A stretch of DNA of 64,000 nucleotides from Pseudomonas farris (GTDB lineage: Bacteria; Pseudomonadota; Gammaproteobacteria; Pseudomonadales; Pseudomonadaceae). The position numbers and the translations under genes are program-made. Location of the stretch: assembly GCF_019145235.1 (NCBI RefSeq), contig NZ_JAHSTV010000002.1, positions 310,001 to 374,000 on the forward strand, written 5' to 3'. The notes under the pieces were generated by a model, which saw nothing but the letters and a program-made list of their open reading frames with translations, made no database searches and was not told the DNA's origin. Of this stretch, positions 63,018 to 64,000 are shown piece after piece (the first letter of the stretch is position 1; each line of letters opens with the position of its first letter).

Positions 63018-63533
63018 ATGCCTGACCACGACCCCGCCATTCACCTCGAACGCTTCAGCGAGCAGCACATCGAGGGCGTCACCGCGCTCTACAACGATCC
63101 GGCCGTGGCCCGGCAGGTGCTGCAAATGCCGTTTCAGTCCACCGAAGTCTGGCGCCAACGCCTGATGGCGGACAACGAGCGGGCGGTGAAACTGGTGGCG
63201 CTGCACCAGGGATCGGTCATCGGCAACATTGGACTTGAGCAGTTTTCGCGGATCCGCCGCAGCCACGCCGGCAGCCTCGGCATGTGTGTGGCCGTGGCTT
63301 GGCAGGGCAAGGGCGTCGGCTCGAAACTGCTGGCAGCAGCGCTGGACGTCGCCGACAACTGGATGAACCTGCAACGGGTCGAACTAACGGTGTACGCCGA
63401 CAACGAAGCGGCCATCGGTCTGTACCAGAAATTCGGTTTCGAGACCGAAGGCCTGTTTCGCGATTACGCCGTGCGTGACGGCCGGCTGGTCGATACCCTG
63501 AGCATGGCGCGCCTGCGTCGCGCTAGTAAGTGA
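63018..63533 (+). CDS. GNAT acetyltransferase, YhhY-like
   Basis: A 171-residue GNAT protein whose whole length resembles E. coli YhhY: HLERFSEQHIEGVTALYNDPAV, QFSRIRRSHAGSLGMCVAVAWQGKGVGSKLL (acetyl-CoA loop Q-G-K-G-V-G) and RVELTVYADNEAAIGLYQKFGFETEGLFRDYAVRDGRLVD. YhhY acetylates some amino acids, so an L-amino-acid N-acetyltransferase is likely. ATG 63018 is chosen by domain start; longer frames run through a REP. Confidence 0.83.
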   Translation: MPDHDPAIHLERFSEQHIEGVTALYNDPAVARQVLQMPFQSTEVWRQRLMADNERAVKLVALHQGSVIGNIGLEQFSRIRRSHAGSLGMCVAVAWQGKGVGSKLLAAALDVADNWMNLQRVELTVYADNEAAIGLYQKFGFETEGLFRDYAVRDGRLVDTLSMARLRRASK

Positions 63534-63556
63534 AGAAATTTGAGCGACGAAAGTCC

Positions 63557-63661
63557 TGTAGGAGCGAGCGGTGCGGCGATCCGACTTGCCCGCGAAGAAC
63601 GATGACGCGTAATACCTGAAAAACCGCGGTGCATTCTTCGCGGGCAAGGCTCGCTCCTACA
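63557..63661. repeat. REP pair with an expanded copy (TGTAGGAGCGAG variant)
   Basis: The copy at 63557-63596 carries the same extra stretch (GGTGCGGCGATCCGA) in the loop as the one at 21788-21826. It faces a normal inverted copy at 63637-63661. Lies between the convergent YhhY-like and racemase genes. Confidence 0.8.
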
Positions 63662-63674
63662 GGTTCTGCGCGAG

Positions 63675-64000
63675 TCAGTCGCCCAACGCGAACGCCACCG
63701 CCGCCTGCGCATGCAGTTCGGTGGTGTCGAGCAAGGGCAGGGCGCTGTGCTCGGGTTTGATCAGCAGGCCGATTTCGGTACAGCCGAGAATAATCGCCTG
63801 GGCGCCGCGTTCGGTCAGCGATTCGATCACCCGTTGATAGACCTGGCGTGAGGCTTCGCTGATCACCCCGACGCACAACTCGTCATAGATGATCCGGTGC
63901 ACGGCCTGGCGCTCCTCGGCCTCCGGCACTAGCACCGTCAGGCCTTTGGCCGTCAGACGCTCCTTGAGAAAGTCTTGCTCCATGGTGAACGCGGTGCCCA
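63675..64000 (-). CDS. Aspartate/glutamate racemase family protein, C-terminal part (runs off the window)
   Basis: The frame is open to base 64000. GTAFTMEQDFLKERL at the window edge and the C-terminal active-site AIILGCTEIGLLIKPEHSALPLLDTTELHAQA, with the second catalytic cysteine in GCTEI, identify an amino-acid racemase of the Asp/Glu (RacD/RacX) family, which is cofactor-independent. The N-terminal half with the first cysteine is outside the window. An internal ATG at 63983 is not the true start, since the GTAFTM motif continues through it. Confidence 0.87.
   Translation of the reverse strand, partial: GTAFTMEQDFLKERLTAKGLTVLVPEAEERQAVHRIIYDELCVGVISEASRQVYQRVIESLTERGAQAIILGCTEIGLLIKPEHSALPLLDTTELHAQAAVAFALGD

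Overview
The window is a 64 kb chromosomal segment of a fluorescent-group Pseudomonas. The evidence is the gene content and order (mltD-gloB-methyltransferase-rnhA-dnaQ-ldcA; moxR/bat operon next to a 180-kDa-class gdhB; DUF3077-type proteins), the high GC content, and many copies of two Pseudomonas REP families (core GTGGGAGCGGGCTTGCTCGC and core GTAGGAGCTGCCGCAGGCTG). No rRNA, tRNA, CRISPR array, phage or transposase gene was seen.

Layout. 1-9 kb: cell-wall, methylglyoxal detoxification and DNA-replication housekeeping genes (mltD partial, gloB, rnhA, dnaQ), a lysine decarboxylase (ldcA), two regulators/acetyltransferases and an FMN reductase. 9-16.6 kb: DUF1853, then a tightly overlapped run nadK - metallophosphatase - rhomboid protease - yeaC - DUF2797 - pepN. 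16.6-20.8 kb: a 317-bp palindromic repeat element and a YCF48/MMPL-RND pair. 20.9-27.8 kb: a catabolic cluster (GntR regulator, IlvD/Edd sugar-acid dehydratase, MFS importer, FAH-family dehydratase, ketoglutarate-semialdehyde dehydrogenase) that fits non-phosphorylative pentonate breakdown to 2-oxoglutarate; two sites in its divergent promoter region match the FadR-type operator pattern. 28-30.7 kb: a periplasmic lactonase and four very small secreted/membrane proteins. 30.7-38 kb: sbcD-sbcC-GST operon and an ABC-F ATPase. 38-45 kb: the moxR-DUF58-DUF4381-batA-batB/C-batD envelope operon, in which the BatB-type protein has lost the canonical metal-binding triad. 45-51 kb: an acidic protein and the NAD-glutamate dehydrogenase gdhB. 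51-54.4 kb: small oxidative/redox genes and a MocR regulator divergent from an AhpD-like gene.

54.4-64 kb is the accessory part. It holds a lower-GC stretch with an unknown gene, a perfect 18-bp-arm inverted repeat, a decayed coiled-coil gene and an atypical LysR regulator. Next comes a very tight five-gene minus-strand operon (GNAT-fold acyltransferase, MFS exporter, two membrane desaturases, ferritin-like diiron protein), which is the best candidate for an undescribed biosynthetic pathway. After it is a DUF3077-type gene pair preceded by a long leader whose sequence folds into a closed multi-helix RNA with a UUCG hairpin and a competing terminator-like helix ending in seven U; this is a candidate cis-regulatory RNA. 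The window closes with a YhhY-like acetyltransferase and the C-terminal part of an amino-acid racemase.

All calls rest on reading the sequence and on remembered family features; no database search or folding program was run.
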